A DNA stretch of 8,597 bases from CBDUQP01 sp965369385 (GTDB taxonomy: Bacteria; Planctomycetota; Phycisphaerae; SM23-33): positions 1 through 8,597 of the forward strand of contig CBDUQP010000129.1 of the NCBI GenBank assembly GCA_965369385.1, given 5' to 3'. The position numbers were made by a program, and so were the translations under genes. The notes beneath the pieces are model-generated. The model was given only the letters and a program-made list of their open reading frames with translations. It did no database searches and had not been told where the DNA came from. Shown piece after piece: positions 5,217-8,597 of this stretch (positions within the stretch are counted from its first letter, which is position 1; each line of letters opens with the position of its first letter).

Positions 5217-5518
5217 ATCGCCTAGTTTCGACGGTTTTCCCAGCCGCCACCAGCGGTACCTGCTTCGCGAAGCCAGACGATGAGATTCGAACTCACGACA
5301 TTCACGTTGGCCACATGCACATCGTGCCCTTTAAGGAGTCGTGTAAGAGAGGATTAGAGATTCCGGTATGCTTCGGCACACCAAGTATGCAGCACACTGC
5401 AGGCGAAGAAGTGGCCAATTTGGGACTGGCTACGCTGGTCGCCACGTGGCTGAAACTTCCAGAGCCTGTCCGAGTAGGGATTATGGACATGGTCGAAGCC
5501 GTCATCGAGAAGGACTAG
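5195..5518 (+). pseudogene. Integrase C-terminal tail fossil, copy 2
   Basis: An open frame of 107 codons begins at TTG 5195 inside a hairpin, soon after an in-frame TAG (5186), with no good ribosome-binding site. PDDEIRTHDIHVG (27-39) is antisense tRNA sequence read as protein. The end, VATWLKLPEPVRVGIMDMVE (82-101), matches the tail of copy 1 in the positions of Trp, Leu, Ile, Met and Glu-Ala, and over 30 residues without gaps. As in copy 1 there is no recombinase catalytic domain upstream. The two copies differ too much in DNA to be a recent duplication, and their tRNA parts come from different tRNA genes. They therefore look like two independent integrations at one locus, each reduced to its end. 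Confidence 0.5.
5271..5302 (-). other. tRNA 3'-half fragment 2, Gly- or Thr-like (attachment-site relic)
   Basis: On the minus strand GTGAG-TTCGAAT-CTCAT is a complete T-arm (one G-T pair), followed by the acceptor strand CGTCTGG and then CT. Just upstream (5303-5318) an anticodon-arm-like CATG-TGGCCAA-CGTG can be drawn, with GCC in the anticodon position as in tRNA-Gly, but with G where U33 is universal. The D arm and 5' acceptor strand are poorly matched. This is a decayed or 3'-only tRNA copy, not a working gene. The acceptor end also overlaps a perfect palindrome GCTTCGCGAAGC (5262-5273). Confidence 0.5.
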
Positions 5519-5705
5519 CCCGGGTATTTCATCGCAATTGAGCAGTAGATGATAGCCCAGGGCAGGCGCAGATCGCTTCCGGGCCTGCTCGCCAAGGCAT
5601 TGAGACCGAATCTGTGCTGACTTTGTGGTTGAAGGCGGGCACGCTCGCGTAGAAACGCATTGGCCCACGGGTCTGGGGATACTGATCTCGCGACTACGGT
5701 GGCTG
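5519..5705. other. Gap between fossil module 2 and the acetylesterase, no gene seen
   Basis: This stretch of nearly 190 bases lies between the second integrase-tail stop and the convergent acetylesterase stop. I see no conserved protein in any frame, and no obvious hairpin-plus-T terminator for the acetylesterase gene. Confidence 0.4.
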
Positions 5706-7754
5706 CTAGCGATTAGAGAACGTCACGCCTGGCCAGCTATCTGTGCGGAATGGTACTGCTGGGAGGCCTTCCTTGTTGTACAGGTTGCATCCAGCAGGGT
5801 TGTTTGCCCATGCATATCGCACGGCTACTGGCTTGGTGACCTGGTTGGAGGTGACAACGATTGTGTTGCCGACAATCACGGCCGTTGCGGAGTGGAACTT
5901 GCGATCTGCGCCGGCGATGGCGAAATGTCTGAGAGTCTCAGCACCTCTTGTTGCCATTCCACTGCCGATGTTGTCCAACGCTATTCGTATATTCTTGCCT
6001 TCGATTCGCATCGATCGATAGGTCGGGCCGGAGTGGACGATCTCCTCTCCATAGGCGATGCGGCGTGCGGCTAGTGCGAGACGCTTGCCCACATCTTGCT
6101 TGTTTTTGGGATGGATGTTACGTGGCTCGCCGATGTCAACCGTTACGGCCAGTCCCGTGTTGGGTAATTCACACGCCATGGCTTGTGCTTCCCGAAGCTC
6201 GGCCCATGTGGACTGTGGCCAACGGGGTGTGGCGGCGTAGTTCGCGAGCTGGACTATTAGAAACGGAAAGTCCCCCTGTCTCCAATCGGTTCGCCAGTTG
6301 GTGATCATGGCTTTGAGAAGGTCGCGGTATTGGTATGCACGGTCCGCATTCGATTCCCCCTGATACCAGATGACGCCCTTGATGGCGTAGGGAATGAGCG
6401 GGCGAATCATCGCGTTGTATAGGCCGCCTGGCATATGCATGTGTCCCGGTCCGAGGGGCACGGTGGGCGGGCGAAGGTGATGGAGCTTGTTCTGTACCAA
6501 CGTTAGCTCGTCCGCATGTCGCCAGTTACCGGCAAGCTTGATACCTTCTTTGCGTTGTCCGGCGTTCAGATACATCTCGTCTTCCGTACCTGTGAAGCTT
6601 CCCCCACCGAAATGGTCAAGCACGCGAGTTGCGATGATTGCCCGGCCCGATCCCACGATTCTTCCTGGGATGGTGTATTTGCGGGGGTGCGTCCAAATGT
6701 CCTTGGTTTCCTGGGCCGTTGCGCCGACCTCAACGCCATTGAAGTAGGTGACGTCTGCGTTGCTGATGGGGCCAAGCTCGAGTGTCAATTCCTTGCCAGC
6801 CCACCTTGAGGGTATATCCACTTCCTTGCGGAACCAAGAGGTGCCGCCGATATCTGCCACGGTGCCGGCGGGTGTCGGCTGTGATACTGTCTTCCACTGT
6901 GAGTCGTTCAGTCCGCGCGATGCCCAGCGTCTTGCGAAGATATCCCTGGCCAAGCCAATGTTCCTTACACGTTCAGCCCGTGACATGCCGCCCAGAGCAC
7001 GCCAGGCAGCCAAGTCTATCTTGTATATGCCGAGTTTGTCGGGGCAAGCGTTCATCGCCGCGCTGTGGCGACGCAGAATGGCGGAGAAGCACTTGTTCGA
7101 CTTCAGTACCGGTACCGAAGTCCACGCTTCTGCTCGCGTGCCACCCCACGATGAGTGGATCAGGCCGATGGGTATCTTCTGATGTCTATTGAGCTCTCTC
7201 CCGAAGAAATAGGCGACGGCAGAGAAGCTGCGGACCGTCTTGGGGATGCACTCTATCCAATTGCATTGTACTGTGGTCTGGGGAAATTGAGTTGACCCAC
7301 GGGGCACTGTCAGCAGCCGAATGCGAGGATGCTTGACGTTCGTGATTTCCTGGTGAGCATTCTTCGATCTCTGCACCGGCCACCACATGTTGGACTGGCC
7401 TGAACACAGCCACACGTCGCCGACCATCACATTCTTCCTTGTGATAGTCCTTTGTTGAGCTCCAACGATCTTCAGTTCATAGGGGCCGCCAGCCTTCATT
7501 GGCGGCAAGTCCACACGCCACCGTCCATCGTCATCTGTGACGCTGCTGGCGGTATGTCCATTGAGCTTCACCACTATCATGCCACCCTTGTCGGCAGTGC
7601 CCCATACGGGGATACTCATGCCACGTTGGAGCACGGCGTTGTCGGAGAACAGCGGGTGTACGGCTATGTTCCTCGCTGTTGCTTGCAGAGTGTTGCCGCC
7701 AAGGGCGGGATTTGCACACGCGATGCAAGCCAAGGCCAACAGTGACAGTCGCAT
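5706..7754 (-). CDS. Secreted sialate O-acetylesterase-like protein (SASA/SGNH family)
   Basis: A 682-residue protein of the sialate O-acetylesterase family, which removes O-acetyl groups from sialic acids or, in many bacteria, from other acetylated glycans such as xylan. In order: signal peptide MRLSLLALACIACANPALGG (1-20), so it is exported; a beta-rich N-terminal domain (VHPLFSDNAVLQRGMSIPVW); the nucleophile block CSGQSNM with Ser121; SSWGGTRAEAW (202-211); an inserted galactose-binding-like beta domain at about 280-400 (WFRKEVDIP...FNGVEVG), usual in this family; GVIWYQGESN (460-469); and the catalytic Asp/His block DIGEPRNIHP with His548. The start at ATG 7754 is set by AAAGGA seven bases upstream; in-frame ATGs at 7757 and 7772 fit less well. 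It follows a UDP-xylose synthase gene by 76 bases on the same strand. That hints at acetylated surface or xylan-type glycans. The true substrate is unknown. Confidence 0.9.
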   Translation of the reverse strand: MRLSLLALACIACANPALGGNTLQATARNIAVHPLFSDNAVLQRGMSIPVWGTADKGGMIVVKLNGHTASSVTDDDGRWRVDLPPMKAGGPYELKIVGAQQRTITRKNVMVGDVWLCSGQSNMWWPVQRSKNAHQEITNVKHPRIRLLTVPRGSTQFPQTTVQCNWIECIPKTVRSFSAVAYFFGRELNRHQKIPIGLIHSSWGGTRAEAWTSVPVLKSNKCFSAILRRHSAAMNACPDKLGIYKIDLAAWRALGGMSRAERVRNIGLARDIFARRWASRGLNDSQWKTVSQPTPAGTVADIGGTSWFRKEVDIPSRWAGKELTLELGPISNADVTYFNGVEVGATAQETKDIWTHPRKYTIPGRIVGSGRAIIATRVLDHFGGGSFTGTEDEMYLNAGQRKEGIKLAGNWRHADELTLVQNKLHHLRPPTVPLGPGHMHMPGGLYNAMIRPLIPYAIKGVIWYQGESNADRAYQYRDLLKAMITNWRTDWRQGDFPFLIVQLANYAATPRWPQSTWAELREAQAMACELPNTGLAVTVDIGEPRNIHPKNKQDVGKRLALAARRIAYGEEIVHSGPTYRSMRIEGKNIRIALDNIGSGMATRGAETLRHFAIAGADRKFHSATAVIVGNTIVVTSNQVTKPVAVRYAWANNPAGCNLYNKEGLPAVPFRTDSWPGVTFSNR

Positions 7755-7761
7755 CATTTCA

Positions 7762-7767
7762 TCCTTT
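7762..7767 (-). promoter_or_regulatory. Shine-Dalgarno of the acetylesterase gene
   Basis: AAAGGA on the minus strand, seven bases before ATG 7754 and only four before ATG 7757. It favours the start that puts the signal peptide at the very N-terminus. Confidence 0.6.
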
Positions 7768-7830
7768 CGCATAGATCAAGACACGCGGCCTTGCCTCAAA
7801 GAAGATCGTTCCTGCAATTGTGTGCTCGAT

Positions 7831-8595
7831 TCAGGTCGTACTTGCGGTTTTGCTTTCCAGAGCCGTGAAGTAATCGATTGTGCGGAGGAGGCCTTCACGG
7901 AGTGGCGTCTTGGGCACCCAGTTCAGAGATCTCTTTGCCAACGTTATGTCTGGACACCGCCGGGAGGGGTCATCGATTGGGAGAGGGGCATGAGATATGG
8001 ATGATTGCGACTTGCACAGATCTATGACCAGTGTAGCCAAGGTAACGATTGATATCTCTTCGGGATTTCCGAGATTGATCGGACCGGGGAATGGTGACGG
8101 CGAGTCCATGACTTGAATCAAGCCATCGACTAGGTCGTCCACGTAGCAGAAGGATCTCGTTTGCGAACCATCACCATAGACCGTAAGGTCGTTGCCGGCC
8201 AGAGCCTGAGAAACGAAATTGCTGACTACTCTTCCGTCGGTGGGGAGTATTCCAGGGCCGTATGTATTGAAGATGCGAACAATACGAGCGTCGACCCCAT
8301 GCACGCGTTGGTAGTCAGTGAAGAGAGTCTCTGCGGCCCTCTTGCCTTCGTTGTAGCATGCGCGCGGACCTGTGGGGTCTACGTTGCCCCTGTACGTCTC
8401 GCGCTGGGGCATGACCTGGGGGTCACCATAGATTTCACTCGTCGAGCATTGCAGTACTTTGGCTCCGGTTCTCTTGGCCAGCTCGAGCGCGTGGATGGCT
8501 CCGAAGATAGACGTCTTGAAGGTGTGCAGAGGATCACGTTGGTAGTGTGCGGGGGATGCCGGGCAAGCCAGATTGAACCCCTCGTCTACCGCAAA
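7831..8595 (-). CDS. uxs: UDP-glucuronate decarboxylase (UDP-xylose synthase), 5' end cut by the window
   Basis: The visible 254 residues are the C-terminal four-fifths of an extended short-chain dehydrogenase that I recognise as UDP-glucuronate decarboxylase. It uses bound NAD to convert UDP-glucuronate to UDP-xylose in the cytoplasm, for xylose-containing polysaccharides or glycans. Seen: NLACPASPAHYQ near the left end of the fragment; CSTSEIYGDP with the catalytic Ser/Thr; GPRACYNEGKRAAET with the YxxxK pair; ARIVRIFNTYGP; DGRVVSNFVSQAL; and LTVYGDGSQTRSFCYVDDLV, all hallmarks of this subgroup rather than of GalE or RmlB. The Rossmann GxxGxxG start lies beyond the window. The frame is open to the edge and ends in TGA at 7831-7833. 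The acetylesterase gene follows after 76 bases on the same strand, so the two may be co-transcribed in a glycan locus. Confidence 0.92.
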   Translation of the reverse strand, partial: FAVDEGFNLACPASPAHYQRDPLHTFKTSIFGAIHALELAKRTGAKVLQCSTSEIYGDPQVMPQRETYRGNVDPTGPRACYNEGKRAAETLFTDYQRVHGVDARIVRIFNTYGPGILPTDGRVVSNFVSQALAGNDLTVYGDGSQTRSFCYVDDLVDGLIQVMDSPSPFPGPINLGNPEEISIVTLATLVIDLCKSQSSISHAPLPIDDPSRRCPDITLAKRSLNWVPKTPLREGLLRTIDYFTALESKTASTT

Positions 8596-8597
8596 GT

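Noticed and set aside
4747..5318. Functional tRNA genes on the minus strand
   Set aside because: Only the T-arm and 3' acceptor parts are convincing. The first lacks any anticodon arm, and the second lacks U33 and has poorly paired D and acceptor stems.
5354..5668. Minus-strand frame of 104 codons over the gap beside the acetylesterase
   Set aside because: No recognisable domain and no ribosome-binding site. It overlaps the second integrase-tail frame antisense.
7755..7772. ATG 7772 or ATG 7757 as start of the acetylesterase
   Set aside because: The AAAGGA site lies inside the longer frame and is best spaced to ATG 7754. The signal peptide then starts at residue 1.
1..8597. CRISPR array, complete insertion sequence or rRNA
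   Set aside because: No regularly spaced direct repeats, no transposase or cas-like frame and no rRNA-like sequence were seen on either strand.

Overview
The window looks like a chromosomal piece from an anaerobic or facultatively anaerobic bacterium, most plausibly of the Planctomycetota or a PVC relative. That placement is inferred from a combination: paired tungsten-type aldehyde oxidoreductases, a large secreted sialate O-acetylesterase-like enzyme, and two decayed integrase-tail modules of a kind I remember from planctomycete genomes. No rRNA or other strong taxonomic marker is present.

Left third (1-4391): two full-length aldehyde ferredoxin oxidoreductase (AOR) family genes lie head to head. 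The leftward AOR (305-2104) is followed by a small MoaD/ThiS-like sulfur carrier (63-287), with only 17 bases between them. A good Shine-Dalgarno at the left edge suggests the operon continues out of the window. The rightward AOR (2646-4391) has no partner gene here. Both proteins keep the four cysteines expected to hold a [4Fe-4S] cluster and the pterin-site signatures. They should oxidise aldehydes to acids in the cytoplasm and pass electrons to ferredoxin, and the MoaD-like protein could supply sulfur for the metal-pterin cofactor.

The 541-base space between the two AOR starts is dense with structure. It holds candidate promoters pointing each way, several dyads suited to operators, and a 182-bp MITE-like element (2405-2586). 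The two halves of that element are imperfect reverse complements of each other. If the proposed promoter is right, the element is transcribed as part of the leader of the rightward AOR.

Middle (4392-5705): no intact gene. It holds two parallel fossil modules. Each has a hairpin, then an antisense 3'-end piece of a tRNA gene, then a short open frame ending in a similar Trp...Leu...Ile..Met.Glu-Ala tail. I read these as remains of tyrosine-integrase C-termini and their tRNA attachment sites, derived from two different tRNA genes.

Right third (5706-8597): two leftward genes concerned with glycans. The downstream one is a signal-peptide-bearing sialate O-acetylesterase-like protein (SASA/SGNH family). 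The upstream one, cut by the window edge, is a UDP-glucuronate decarboxylase that makes UDP-xylose. They are 76 bases apart and may share a transcript. They look like part of a polysaccharide locus unrelated to the AOR locus, with the fossil integration region between the two.
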